NCBI GenBank assembly: GCA_021848465.1
Contig: JAJZUP010000003.1
Coordinates: 186,001 to 250,000 of the forward strand
DNA from: Pseudomonadota bacterium
GTDB lineage: Bacteria > Pseudomonadota > Gammaproteobacteria > Burkholderiales > Gallionellaceae
DNA: 64,000 nucleotides
Direction of reading: 5' to 3'
Shown here: in pieces, positions 40,861 through 49,897 of the stretch
Layout of the letters: each line of letters starts with the position of its first letter
How positions within the stretch are numbered: position 1 is the stretch's first letter
The notes under the pieces: generated by a model
Told to the model about the DNA's origin: nothing
The model's input: only the letters and a program-made list of their open reading frames with translations
Database searches by the model: none
Position numbers and translations under genes: made by a program

Positions 40861-42087
40861 ATGCCAACGCCCGCCCCCCCTTCACGCATTGCCATCATCG
40901 GCGCCGGCCCCGCCGGGCTGATGGCAGCCGACGCGCTGACACAAGCCGGGCTGGCCGTGGACATCTACGATGCCATGCCGAGCGCGGGCCGCAAGTTCCT
41001 CATGGCCGGCAAGGGCGGCATGAACATCACCCACGCCGAGCCCCTGCCCGATTTCCTCGCGCGCTACGGCTCATCCCGCTCCCGCCTGCAACCCGTGCTT
41101 GAAGCATTCCCCCCGGATGCCTTGCGCGCATGGATACACGAACTGGGCATTGCCACCTTCGTCGGCACCTCCGGGCGCGTGTTTCCGGTGGACATGAAGG
41201 CTGCGCCGTTGCTGCGGGCATGGCTGCATCGCTTGCGCGAGCGCGGCGCGTATTTCCACATGCGCCATCGCTGGCAAGGCTGGGATGGAAACGGCGCCCT
41301 GCTTTTTTCCACGCCATCCGGCATGCAGCCTGTCCGCGCCGATGCCGTTGTACTGGCGCTTGGCGGCGCCAGCTGGCCGCAGCTTGGCGCGGACGGCAGC
41401 TGGGTGCCCCTGCTTGCGCAGCAGGGCATCCATATCGCGCCGCTGCGGCCGTCCAACTGCGGCTTCGAGGTCTCCTGGAGCAGCCACTTGCGCGAACGCC
41501 AGGCCGGCCAGCCACTGAAAGGAATCGCCGCCACCTTCAACGGCGTGCGCAAACGCGGCGAATGCGTGATCACGGAGTACGGCATTGAAGGAAGTCTGGT
41601 CTATGCGTTCTCGCCGGATTTGCGCGACGCAATCGAGCGTGACGGCAGCGCAACGCTGTTGCTCGATCTGCTGCCGGACCTGGATATGCAACGCATTCGC
41701 AACGAGGCAGCTCATCCGCGCGGTTCGCGCTCGTTATCCAGCCACCTGCAAAGCAGGCTCGGCCTGTCCGGCGCCAAGGCAATGCTGCCGCGCGAAATCC
41801 TGGACAGCGCGCAGATGGCCGATCCGTTATCGCTGGCGCAAACGCTGAAAGCTTTCCCGCTCGTTCTGCGCGCGCCTCGCCCGCTGGCCGAAGCCATCAG
41901 CAGCGCGGGAGGCGTCCTGCTGGAAATGCTGGATGAACGGCTGATGCTGCGCGCCATGCCGGGCATATTTTGCGCCGGGGAAATGCTGGACTGGGAAGCC
42001 CCTACCGGCGGCTACCTGCTCACGGCATGCTTCGCGACCGGACAGGCCGCCGGCAATGGCGTCCTGTCCTGGCTTGAACAGCACTGA
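40861..42087 (+). CDS. NAD(P)/FAD-dependent flavoprotein (HI0933/BaiN-like, TIGR03862 type)
   Basis: 408 residues from ATG 40861. Rossmann motif IAIIGAGPAGLMAADAL (about 9-25), the AGRKFLMAGKGGMNITH block that marks this family, VVLALGGASWPQLGADGSW and the C-terminal FCAGEMLDWEAPTGGYLL FAD segment. Substrate unknown. The gene follows the kinase fusion after 28 bases; TAAAAT at 40830 may give an own promoter. Confidence 0.9.
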   Translation: MPTPAPPSRIAIIGAGPAGLMAADALTQAGLAVDIYDAMPSAGRKFLMAGKGGMNITHAEPLPDFLARYGSSRSRLQPVLEAFPPDALRAWIHELGIATFVGTSGRVFPVDMKAAPLLRAWLHRLRERGAYFHMRHRWQGWDGNGALLFSTPSGMQPVRADAVVLALGGASWPQLGADGSWVPLLAQQGIHIAPLRPSNCGFEVSWSSHLRERQAGQPLKGIAATFNGVRKRGECVITEYGIEGSLVYAFSPDLRDAIERDGSATLLLDLLPDLDMQRIRNEAAHPRGSRSLSSHLQSRLGLSGAKAMLPREILDSAQMADPLSLAQTLKAFPLVLRAPRPLAEAISSAGGVLLEMLDERLMLRAMPGIFCAGEMLDWEAPTGGYLLTACFATGQAAGNGVLSWLEQH

Positions 42088-42144
42088 TGCCGCGGCCGAT
42101 ACGCTACAATGCGCGCCGTCTCCTCCCCTACGAAAGAACCTGCC

Positions 42145-42666
42145 ATGAAACAATTCAGCAAACGCATTGCCGTGATGCACTGGCTCATTGTCCTGCTCTT
42201 CATCATCGCGCTGTACCTTGGTCACCAACTGGCGGACACGCCCAACAGCGCCGACAAGCTCTCCCTGTTTCCAATCCACTTCCTGATTGGCGACCTGATC
42301 CTCTTGCTGACTTTGCTGCGCATCTATTTCCGCAAGCGGGATGGTGAACCTGCCGCAGCCAACGCCAACCCGTTGCTCAACAAACTGGCTGGCATAACCC
42401 ACGTACTGCTGAACCTGGTCGCCATTGCGGTCGCGGTTTCCGGCGCAGTTACGGCACTCAGCTCCGGCGTCATCAATGCGGTCAAGGCAGGCGACCCGGC
42501 CCTGATTCCGGATTTCGAAAAAGTCGCCGCCCACGAGTTTCATGAGCTGTTTATCGGCGTATTCGTGGCATTAGTAGTTTTCCATGTCGCTGCCGCGCTT
42601 TATCACCAATTCATCGTCAAGGATCAGTTGCTGCGGCGCATCATGATCAAGCGCTTTCCGGATTAA
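42145..42666 (+). CDS. Cytochrome b561 family protein
   Basis: 173 residues from ATG 42145. Four membrane helices with histidines placed as haem b ligands: H18 (RIAVMHWLIVLLF), H45 (FPIHFLIGD), H87 (THVLLNLVA) and the H-rich helix 4 (ELFIGVFVALVVFHVAAALYHQF). It passes electrons between quinol and other carriers in the inner membrane. Partner unknown. Followed by a strong hairpin. Confidence 0.92.
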   Translation: MKQFSKRIAVMHWLIVLLFIIALYLGHQLADTPNSADKLSLFPIHFLIGDLILLLTLLRIYFRKRDGEPAAANANPLLNKLAGITHVLLNLVAIAVAVSGAVTALSSGVINAVKAGDPALIPDFEKVAAHEFHELFIGVFVALVVFHVAAALYHQFIVKDQLLRRIMIKRFPD

Positions 42667-42669
42667 ACC

Positions 42670-42697
42670 TATGCAGGGCTGATCGTTGCCCTGCATA
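42670..42697 (+). terminator. Hairpin terminator after cytochrome b561
   Basis: Perfect 10-bp arms TATGCAGGGC / GCCCTGCATA around an 8-base loop, starting 3 bases after the stop codon and followed by CTTTCC. The T run is poor. The remaining gap to 42869 shows no other clear feature. Confidence 0.6.
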
Positions 42698-42869
42698 CTT
42701 TCCCCGCCCTCGTTTCATCAGACGTCCGCAAAAAAACTCCTTGCGCTATCCCGAGTAAATTGCTAGGTTATGGCTTGAGGAGTTTATTTACCGTTGCGCC
42801 CCCAAAAAACGCGGCCAGTAAGGCTGAAAATCACATGGCGCATTTTGATGCGGTTACAAGGGAGTGTAG

Positions 42870-45800
42870 ATGGTTCAGCCTGCGAACCGAGGAAATTCAG
42901 GTAGTCCTGCCATTGAACAATACGCGCGCTTCCCGTTACTGAAAAAACTCGCAACCTACAGCCTGCTGACCATGACGGCCATCGCGGCCCTGCTGATCGT
43001 CCTGTTTCGCAACGACCAGATTTCAGAACACGAACAGCTTGCCGCACAAGACAACCGGGAACGGGCGGCCCACCTGTTGCGCCTGCTGGACGACAAGCTG
43101 ATACGATTGATCGCCTCCAGTTCAACCCTCACCCCGCGAGAATTCCCGGACAATCCGGAAATCCTGCCGTTCCAGAATGAGCTGCAACGCCTGATCGGCC
43201 CCAACATCCTCAAGGTCAAAATCTATAATCAGGCGGGAGTCGCCATTTACTCATCGGCCAGCAAGGAGATCGGCGGCGGCAGCACACACCAGGACTGGCT
43301 GAAAAAAGCCCTGAATGGCACTGCGGTCAGCCAAACCGAAGCGCGTGAAACTTTCGCCGGCAGGCTTGGCGAGATGCACAATATTCATGTCTCGCTGTTG
43401 TACACCCCCATCCAGCATGACGACAAAGTCATCGGCGTGCTGGAAATATATGCCGATGCAACTCCGTTTTTTGCGCGCATCAATGCCAACTCGGTGCGCA
43501 TTGTGGAAATTGTTTTTGCCTGCTTCGCAATCCTGTTTGGCCTGCATTTCCTTGCCGTGTTCCGCACCGACCGCAACCTGCGCGCATGGCAGCAAGCCAT
43601 ACACAACAGCGAGCAAGCCCTCAAGGAGTCGCAGCGGATTGCGCGGCTCGGCAACTATGAACTCGATTTGTCGAGCGGGAAATTCACCGCCTCCGACGCA
43701 CTGGACGAAATACTCGGGATAGACAAGAACTACCCGCATACGCTGGATGGCTGGAGAGCCTTGCTGCATCCCGATGAGCGCCAAGCTGTACAGGACTACC
43801 TGTATCAGGACGTGCTCCCCAAACAAGGCCGGTTCGACCTTGAATACCGCATCATTCGCCACACGGACGGCCAGGAACGCTGGGTGCATGGGCTTGGAAA
43901 GATCGAAACCGATCATTTCGGCGTGCCCACCCTGATGCGCGGGACGTTACAGGATATTACCTCCAGCAAACATTCCCAGTTGCGCATCCAGAATGCCGAG
44001 GCACGCTACCGGACCCTCATGACCAACTCGGTAGATGCGCTATATGTGTGCGACCTGCACGGCAATTTCGTGGAAGTCAGCCAGCAAGCCTGCAGCCAGG
44101 TGGGCTACAGCCAGAATGAGTTGCTGCAACTGAATGTAAAAGACATCCTACCGGAGTTGGACCTGGCGAGCCGCGCCCCTGCCTGGCGCGCACTGGAACC
44201 TGGCAAACCCTACAGCATCACCGGACAGTTCCGCCGCAAGGATGGCAGCCTGTTTCCGGTCGAAGTGCATTTGGCAGCCCTGATGATCAATGATGAAAAA
44301 TTCATGATGGGACTGGCTTGCGACATCAGCGAACGCAAACAGGCGGAAGATCTGGCCAGACTCAGCCAGACCATCATCGAGCAATCGTGCGACGGCTTTT
44401 ACCGGCATGACCTGAGCGGCGTCCTGGTTGATGTCAACCAGGCGTATGCGGATATGCTGGGCTACACCCGCGATGAGTTGATAGGAAAACATATTTCCCA
44501 GATTTCGCTGCTGGCAACCACGCCCGAGTTGGTCTGGGAACGTATCCACATGATCATGCGCAAAGGCACGCTGAAATTCGAATCGCGCCATCGCGCCAAA
44601 AATGGCAGTGCCGTTGACCTTGAAATTTCCGCCATCGCCCTGCCTGCGGCCAGATGCATCTATGCATTCCTGCGCGACATCACTGAACAGCGAAAGGCCG
44701 AGGAAGCCTTGCGCATTGCCGCCGTGACATTCGAAACCCATGAAGGCATCCTGATTACCGATGCCAGATCGAACATCATCCGGGTAAACCGTGCGTTTTG
44801 CGACATTACCGGCTATAGCGCCATTGAGGTACTTGGAAAGAATCCGCGCATCATGAGTTCGGGGCTGCACGATAAGGCGTTCTATATCGAAATGTGGCAG
44901 CAACTGCTGCACGAGGGTACCTGGTCTGGCGAAATCCTGGACAAGCGCAAAAGCGGGCAGATCTATCCGAAGTGGCTCAACATCACCGCGGTCAGGAATG
45001 GGAATAACGAGGTTACCCATTACGTCGCCATATTCAGCGACATCACCGACCGCAAAAAGGCCGAAGAGCAAATTCGCCAGATGGCCTTCTACGACCCGCT
45101 CACCCGCTTGCCCAACCGGCGCCTGCTCATGGACCGGCTGCAGGTTGCGCTTTCCGTCTCGGCGCGCCGCGACGACTATGGCGCGATCCTGTTCATCGAT
45201 CTCGACCGTTTCAAAATCCTGAACGATACACTGGGCCACGAATACGGCGACCTGCTGCTGAAAGAGGTTGCCGAAAGACTGCGCGCCAGCGTACGCGAGA
45301 TGGACACAGTAGCGCGGTTTGGCGGCGACGAGTTTGTCGTTCTGCTGGAGGGCGTCAGCACCGTACGTGATGAGGCCCTGCACAAGGTTTCCACCGTCGC
45401 AGAAAAAATCCGTACTGCGCTGGCATCCACATACTGCCTGAGGGAGCACGAGCACCATTGCTCGCCCAGTATCGGCGTCAGCATGTACCACGGCAACGAT
45501 GCCACATTGGAAATATTGCTCGAGCATGCAGACATGGCGATGTACCAGGCCAAGGGCAGTGGCCGCAATGCGGTGTGTTTCTTCGACCCCGAGATGCAGC
45601 GTAACGTCGCCTTGCGTGAATCACTGGAAAGCGACCTCGGCCGCGCCATTGAATTGCAGCAATTCGTTTTGCATTACCAGATACAGGTTGACCAGCATAA
45701 CCAACCGGTTGGCGCTGAGGCATTCCTGCGCTGGATGCATCCCACGCACGGAACCCTCATGCCGGGACAATTCCTGCCTTTGGCTGAGGCCAGTTCGCTA

Positions 45801-46379
45801 ATCTTCAGTATCGGTCGCTGGGTCCTCGATACGGCCTGCAGGCAATTGTCGTCCTGGCACAGCAACCCTAAAACCAGCATGCTGATTTTGACAATCAATA
45901 TCAGCGCAAAACATTTTGAACGAGCCGACTTCGTAAGCGATGTTTCTGCTGCCCTCCTGCGCTATGCGATTACACCAGCCAGCCTGAAACTGGAACTCTC
46001 CGAAAAAATCGTGCTGGGCAATTCAGATGAGTCCCTCAAGAAAATTGAAGCCCTCAAAGCGCTGGGAGTAAAGCTGTCGATGGATAATTTTTCCACCATG
46101 TACTCATCCCTTTCCTACCTTAAGCAGTTATCGCAAGACCAACTCAAGATCCATCAGGAATTTGTGCACGGCATCTCATCAGATGGCAACGATGAACAGT
46201 TGATCCGCACCGTGGTCAGCCTGGCAAGATCAATGGATCTCAACGTCTTTGCCGAAGGCGTGGAGACCCGCGAGCAATTCAACTTCCTGAGGGCGCAGGA
46301 ATGTGACACGTACCAGGGCTACCTGATCGGCAAGCCGGTAGCAATTGATGAGTTCGACGAGTTGCTGAAAAAACTGTAA
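42870..46379 (+). CDS. Membrane PAS-GGDEF-EAL protein with degenerate EAL domain
   Basis: 1169 residues. TM helices at about 29-46 and 209-231 enclose a periplasmic sensor. Four PAS/PAC units follow (about 250-365, 375-492, 498-607, 615-730). The GGDEF domain (740-905) has intact GGDEF (818-822) and an inhibitory I-site RxxD (REMD, 809-812), so diguanylate cyclase activity is likely. The EAL domain (930-1169) keeps E950 (reading EAF), N1010, E1129 and Q1149. DDFG is changed to DNFS (1072-1075) and LKID to LKIH (H1095), removing two metal-coordinating positions, so hydrolysis of c-di-GMP is doubtful. Confidence 0.93.
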   Translation: MVQPANRGNSGSPAIEQYARFPLLKKLATYSLLTMTAIAALLIVLFRNDQISEHEQLAAQDNRERAAHLLRLLDDKLIRLIASSSTLTPREFPDNPEILPFQNELQRLIGPNILKVKIYNQAGVAIYSSASKEIGGGSTHQDWLKKALNGTAVSQTEARETFAGRLGEMHNIHVSLLYTPIQHDDKVIGVLEIYADATPFFARINANSVRIVEIVFACFAILFGLHFLAVFRTDRNLRAWQQAIHNSEQALKESQRIARLGNYELDLSSGKFTASDALDEILGIDKNYPHTLDGWRALLHPDERQAVQDYLYQDVLPKQGRFDLEYRIIRHTDGQERWVHGLGKIETDHFGVPTLMRGTLQDITSSKHSQLRIQNAEARYRTLMTNSVDALYVCDLHGNFVEVSQQACSQVGYSQNELLQLNVKDILPELDLASRAPAWRALEPGKPYSITGQFRRKDGSLFPVEVHLAALMINDEKFMMGLACDISERKQAEDLARLSQTIIEQSCDGFYRHDLSGVLVDVNQAYADMLGYTRDELIGKHISQISLLATTPELVWERIHMIMRKGTLKFESRHRAKNGSAVDLEISAIALPAARCIYAFLRDITEQRKAEEALRIAAVTFETHEGILITDARSNIIRVNRAFCDITGYSAIEVLGKNPRIMSSGLHDKAFYIEMWQQLLHEGTWSGEILDKRKSGQIYPKWLNITAVRNGNNEVTHYVAIFSDITDRKKAEEQIRQMAFYDPLTRLPNRRLLMDRLQVALSVSARRDDYGAILFIDLDRFKILNDTLGHEYGDLLLKEVAERLRASVREMDTVARFGGDEFVVLLEGVSTVRDEALHKVSTVAEKIRTALASTYCLREHEHHCSPSIGVSMYHGNDATLEILLEHADMAMYQAKGSGRNAVCFFDPEMQRNVALRESLESDLGRAIELQQFVLHYQIQVDQHNQPVGAEAFLRWMHPTHGTLMPGQFLPLAEASSLIFSIGRWVLDTACRQLSSWHSNPKTSMLILTINISAKHFERADFVSDVSAALLRYAITPASLKLELSEKIVLGNSDESLKKIEALKALGVKLSMDNFSTMYSSLSYLKQLSQDQLKIHQEFVHGISSDGNDEQLIRTVVSLARSMDLNVFAEGVETREQFNFLRAQECDTYQGYLIGKPVAIDEFDELLKKL

Positions 46380-46389
46380 GCCCACACCA

Positions 46390-46812
46390 CTACGGTTTGG
46401 GAATAATGATCGGTTTCTTGTACTGCCAATCATTGTTGTACATGGAAGCTTCGCTTTCCTTGACGATCTTGTTGCGGAAAGCGCCGTCGATGCGCAGCCA
46501 ACGCTCGCGCAATTCATCAGCCACCCCTGACTCGCGTAACGCCTCGTCGAGCAGTCCCTCTCGAATATCGAACAGCTCCGGGGTGATATACATCGTTTCA
46601 TGGACCAAGCGGATTTCCTTGCCCGGATAAGATTCCGGGCTCCCCATCTTGTCCGCCATGAAACTGGTCTGCCGGTCCTCGATCACCTGCTGGTCATGCC
46701 CGGCAAAAAATTTTCCCAGCCAAGGATGCGCGTAAACCTTGTCATAAAAGATTTTATGAACCTGCTGCAATGTCGGCCATCCGCCGACCTGTTCAAACAA
46801 TGTCGTGCTCAT
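46390..46812 (-). CDS. Globin-like protein (truncated haemoglobin superfamily)
   Basis: 140 residues from ATG 46812, preceded by GGGAGG. The pattern TLFEQVGGWPTLQQVHKIFYDKVYAHPWLGKFF fits the A-B-CE region of bacterial globins, and LVHETMYITPELFDIREGLL carries the probable proximal His. The tail is longer than in minimal truncated globins (WQYKKPIIIPKP). Oxygen or NO chemistry is likely but unproven. Divergent from the tandem globin gene across a 219-base AT-rich region. Confidence 0.8.
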   Translation of the reverse strand: MSTTLFEQVGGWPTLQQVHKIFYDKVYAHPWLGKFFAGHDQQVIEDRQTSFMADKMGSPESYPGKEIRLVHETMYITPELFDIREGLLDEALRESGVADELRERWLRIDGAFRNKIVKESEASMYNNDWQYKKPIIIPKP

Positions 46813-46913
46813 ACCACCTCCCACATAAAACCACCCACCACCTCAATAACCTGAAATTGCGCACCTGCATTGAATTTCAGTCCGCACATAAACATTTATT
46901 TCTCCTGTACCAT

Positions 46914-46950
46914 AAACAAAATATGTTTTCAATATATATGTTTTGTAAAA
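46914..46950. promoter_or_regulatory. AT-rich repeat region between the divergent globin genes
   Basis: ATATGTTTT occurs twice (46921-46929, 46936-46944), and ACAAAA / TTTTGT form an outer inverted pair, all within the only long AT-rich stretch of this gap. The position between two globin genes suggests a shared operator. The sequence does not clearly match a known NsrR, FNR or NorR site. Confidence 0.4.
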
Positions 46951-47031
46951 TCTGCTCTATCATGCGCCTCAGCCAGCGTGATAGGAATCACTCAATGGCG
47001 GCTTAATCAAACAACTCAAGGAGGAATCGGT

Positions 47032-47853
47032 ATGGTTTTATTATTTGTTTTGTCGCCCCTCGTAATTCTGGGACTCATGATCTTGTTCGGCGGCAAAGGC
47101 GAGCCTCCCAAATCTCTGTATGAAAAGCTCGGTGGCGAAGCTGCCGTCAACGCTGCCGTGGATATTTTCTACCGCAAGGTACTGAAGGATAACCGTATCA
47201 AGCACTTCTTCGACGGCGTGGACATGGCCCGTCAGGCAGCCAAGCAGAAGGCCTTCCTGACCATGGCATTCGGCGGCCCGAACAGCTACACCGGCGAAGA
47301 CATGCGCAAAGGCCATGCACACCTGGTGGCACGCGGCCTGAACGACTCCCACTTCGACGCCGTGATGGAAAACCTCGGTGCCACATTGAAAGAGCTGAAT
47401 GTTCCCGGCCACCTGATCGAGCAATGCGCTGCCATCGCTGAAAGCGTTCGCAACGACGTGCTCGGCCGCCCAGCCGGCAGCAAGGCTCCGCAGTCCCTGT
47501 ATGACAAACTGGGTGGCGAAGCTGCCGTCAACGCTGCCGTGGATATTTTCTACCGCAAGGTGTTGAAGGACGACCGCATCAAGCATTTCTTCGACGGCGT
47601 GGACATGGCCCGTCAGGCAGCCAAGCAGAAGGCCTTCCTGACCGTGGCATTCGGCGGCCCGAACAATTACAGCGGCGAAGACATGCGTAAAGGCCACGCA
47701 CACCTGGTGGCACGCGGCCTGAACGACTCCCACTTCGACGCCGTGATGGAAAACCTCGGCGCCACACTGAAGGAACTGAATGTCCCCGGCGACCTGATCG
47801 CCCAGTGCGCCGCGATTGCCGAGAGCACCCGCAAAGACGTGCTCGGCAAATAA
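47032..47853 (+). CDS. Membrane-anchored tandem group 1 truncated haemoglobin
   Basis: 273 residues from ATG 47032, with AAGGAGG upstream (the frame is open from 46870, but without an SD). An N-terminal hydrophobic anchor (MVLLFVLSPLVILGLMILFGG in shorter form, residues 1-21) is followed by two near-identical TrHb1 domains (about 25-147 and 152-273). Each has the B-helix DIFYRKVLKD with the distal Tyr, the E-helix ARQAAKQKAFLT and the F-helix KGHAHLVARGLNDSHFD with the proximal His. The DNA of the two units is offset by exactly 381 bases and more than 90% identical by eye, so the duplication is recent or homogenised. Probably binds O2 or NO at the inner membrane. Confidence 0.93.
   Translation: MVLLFVLSPLVILGLMILFGGKGEPPKSLYEKLGGEAAVNAAVDIFYRKVLKDNRIKHFFDGVDMARQAAKQKAFLTMAFGGPNSYTGEDMRKGHAHLVARGLNDSHFDAVMENLGATLKELNVPGHLIEQCAAIAESVRNDVLGRPAGSKAPQSLYDKLGGEAAVNAAVDIFYRKVLKDDRIKHFFDGVDMARQAAKQKAFLTVAFGGPNNYSGEDMRKGHAHLVARGLNDSHFDAVMENLGATLKELNVPGDLIAQCAAIAESTRKDVLGK
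47116..47853 (+). repeat. Tandem 381-base duplication inside the globin gene
   Basis: Unit 1 (about 47116-47460) and unit 2 (about 47497-47850) match base by base with a 381-base (127-codon) offset, with long identical runs through the B to G helices. Differences are mostly synonymous. Confidence 0.9.
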
Positions 47854-47877
47854 GTTTCGCAGTTCGCAGCAGCAATC

Positions 47878-47907
47878 CCTCTCCATCCCGCTCGGAGAGG
47901 GATTTTT
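47878..47907 (+). terminator. Terminator after the tandem globin
   Basis: Arms CCCTCTCC / GGAGAGGG followed by ATTTTTTT, 25 bases after the stop. It also belongs to the family of short CCTCTCC palindromes seen at 28559. Confidence 0.88.
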
Positions 47908-49308
47908 TTATCTGCACTGCTGTGCCAGAAACTCGAATATCAGTTCATCGTCGCAATGTGCGACATTGAAGCGCATCCATGGTGATGCTTCCTGATGTGG
48001 CCGGAAAATATTCCCGGGCGCAAGCATGATGCCCTGGCGCGCAGCCCGGCTTGCCAATTCGGCAGTGTCTTCGAGCCCCGGAAAACGGGCCCAGACAAAC
48101 ATCCCGCCTTGCGGCTCGCAATGCAATTCAAAACCCAGCTGTTCCAGCCTCCCGATGGTGCGTTCGCGTGCTGCCTGTAATCTGCCGCGCAGTCGTTCAA
48201 GATGCTTGCGGTAATGACCATCGGTAAGCAGCTGGTACATCAGGCGCTCGCTGACTTCCGAGGTGGTCAGTCCGGTCAGCAGTTTGACGTCGGACAGGTG
48301 AGCCACCAAATCGCGCTTGCATGTCAGATAGCCGACCCGCAGGCTGGCGGACACCGTCTTTGAAAAACTGCTGACGTAAATTACGCGGTTCAATTGATCC
48401 AGCGTCGCGAGCCGCGTGACCGGCGCAGGATGAAAGTCTCCATAAATATCATCCTCCACCAGCATCAGGTCGTATTTCTCGGCCAGTTGCAGCATGCGGT
48501 ACGCCACCGGTTGGCTGATGCTGGCTCCGGTAGGGTTATGCAAAATGGAATTGGTGAAAAACAGTTTTGGCCGATGCTGCTGGAGCAGTTGCTCCATGAT
48601 CTGCACATCGGGACCATCCGCATTCCACGGCACGCCGACGATTTTTGCCCCGAATGATTTGAGCCCGCCAAACAGGATCAGGTAACCCGGATCATCCACC
48701 AGCACGGCATCGCCGGGGCGCACAAAATAACGGGTGACCAAATCCAGCGCATGGGTAACGCCGGCCGTCAGGATGATCTGGCCGGTTTCGGCCGTGATCC
48801 CTATCCCGCCCAGTTTGCTTTGCAGCAGATCGCGCAATGGACGATAGCCATCAGGGGTGCCATAAGCGGTCAGGAACTCGCCGTCCTTCAACGCCAGGGT
48901 GCGCAGGCTCTTCTTGATCCCGGCGGACTCCATCCAGGCTGCCGGCAGCCACCACGCCCCCGGCATTGTTTTGCTGGCGCGATCCTCCAGCGAATTGCGC
49001 AGCAGCCAGACCACATCCACGGCGCTATCCAGACGCACCGAGCTGTCGCCCTCGCCAAGTAATTTAGGGCGCGATGAAACGTAAAAACCCGATCCCTGCC
49101 GCGATTGCAGGTAGCCCATCGCCACCAACCGATCGTACGCCCCCACCACGGTAAACCGGCTTACCCCATGACTCAGCGCAAACGAGCGGATCGAGGGCAT
49201 GCGCGTCCCGGCACGAATCGCGCGATCATCAATCAACTTTTTGATTGCGCGCGCGATCTGTTCGACCAGCGGCACGCTGTCATGTGCATCCAGGCTAATT
49301 ATTGTCAT
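47908..49308 (-). CDS. MocR/GntR-type regulator with PLP aminotransferase domain
   Basis: 466 residues. The N-terminal GntR winged helix (about 10-75) has IRAGTRMPSIRSFALSHGVS and VGAYDRLVAMGYLQSRQGSGFYV. A fold-type I aminotransferase domain (about 105-466) has the PLP lysine in YVSSFSKTVSASLRVGYL and LVDDPGYLILFGGLKSFGAK. MocR proteins sense PLP or amino-acid derivatives and often control an adjacent divergent gene, here the membrane-protein operon at 49421. Confidence 0.93.
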   Translation of the reverse strand: MTIISLDAHDSVPLVEQIARAIKKLIDDRAIRAGTRMPSIRSFALSHGVSRFTVVGAYDRLVAMGYLQSRQGSGFYVSSRPKLLGEGDSSVRLDSAVDVVWLLRNSLEDRASKTMPGAWWLPAAWMESAGIKKSLRTLALKDGEFLTAYGTPDGYRPLRDLLQSKLGGIGITAETGQIILTAGVTHALDLVTRYFVRPGDAVLVDDPGYLILFGGLKSFGAKIVGVPWNADGPDVQIMEQLLQQHRPKLFFTNSILHNPTGASISQPVAYRMLQLAEKYDLMLVEDDIYGDFHPAPVTRLATLDQLNRVIYVSSFSKTVSASLRVGYLTCKRDLVAHLSDVKLLTGLTTSEVSERLMYQLLTDGHYRKHLERLRGRLQAARERTIGRLEQLGFELHCEPQGGMFVWARFPGLEDTAELASRAARQGIMLAPGNIFRPHQEASPWMRFNVAHCDDELIFEFLAQQCR

Positions 49309-49321
49309 GGCATCAGAACCA

Positions 49322-49354
49322 GTACAGTATAAAAATCATTTGATCGAACTGTAC
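49322..49354. promoter_or_regulatory. Inverted repeat in the MocR/membrane-protein intergenic region
   Basis: Perfect 7-bp arms GTACAGT (49322-49328) and ACTGTAC (49348-49354), 26 bases centre to centre, in the 112-base gap between the divergent genes. A plausible binding site for the MocR regulator. Confidence 0.5.
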
Positions 49355-49420
49355 ATGTATTGTCCGGAACTTGTCATGTAATGTAAGCGCAAATTCCAAA
49401 ACAGACGGGAGGGGAGCATT

Positions 49421-49897
49421 ATGAATCAGCGCGTTGCAAGCGGAACACTCGCGGTTCTGCTCAGCATGGCAGTTAACTTTGCCGGTGATTGGCTGCTAGG
49501 TGTCAGGATTGAAGTCTTCAAGGGAATTGCCACCTTTACCTTTCCCTGGATGATCGACATATTTCTGGTGCCATTCATCGTGGGGCTGCTGGTCGCCTGG
49601 ATTTTCGGCAAACACGCGAAATGGCTGGCATGCCTGCCGCCTTTGTTTGTGCGTGGCCTCAGCTACCTGTATTTGTATCTCTACGACTCGGCGCCCGGCA
49701 AGGACTTTTTCTATGACCTTCATCTCCACTATTGGGGACTGTGCGTCATTCTCGCGGTAGAAAGCGCAAATATTGGCGGCATCCTCGGCGAGGTCGTGTT
49801 CGGTTCCTACCACCGGCGCAAAACCGATGGGTCACGCATCACCGCAGCACGAAAAAATGAAGAGCCCTCCTCACGCCAGGCAGAAGTGCGTCCATGA
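49421..49897 (+). CDS. Hypothetical integral membrane protein
   Basis: 158 residues, family not recognised. Four likely helices (about 8-27, 43-63, 70-90, 103-125: GTLAVLLSMAVNFAGDWLL; MIDIFLVPFIVGLLVAWIF; WLACLPPLFVRGLSYLYLYL; YWGLCVILAVESANIGGILG) and a basic, polar tail. SD GGAGGGGAG precedes ATG 49421. Its stop overlaps the start of the next small gene as ATGA. Divergent from the MocR regulator, which may control it. Confidence 0.8.
   Translation: MNQRVASGTLAVLLSMAVNFAGDWLLGVRIEVFKGIATFTFPWMIDIFLVPFIVGLLVAWIFGKHAKWLACLPPLFVRGLSYLYLYLYDSAPGKDFFYDLHLHYWGLCVILAVESANIGGILGEVVFGSYHRRKTDGSRITAARKNEEPSSRQAEVRP

Noticed and set aside
44148-45527. 459-aa open frame antisense to the GGDEF protein
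   Set aside because: Shadow frame; composition atypical and no start signal.
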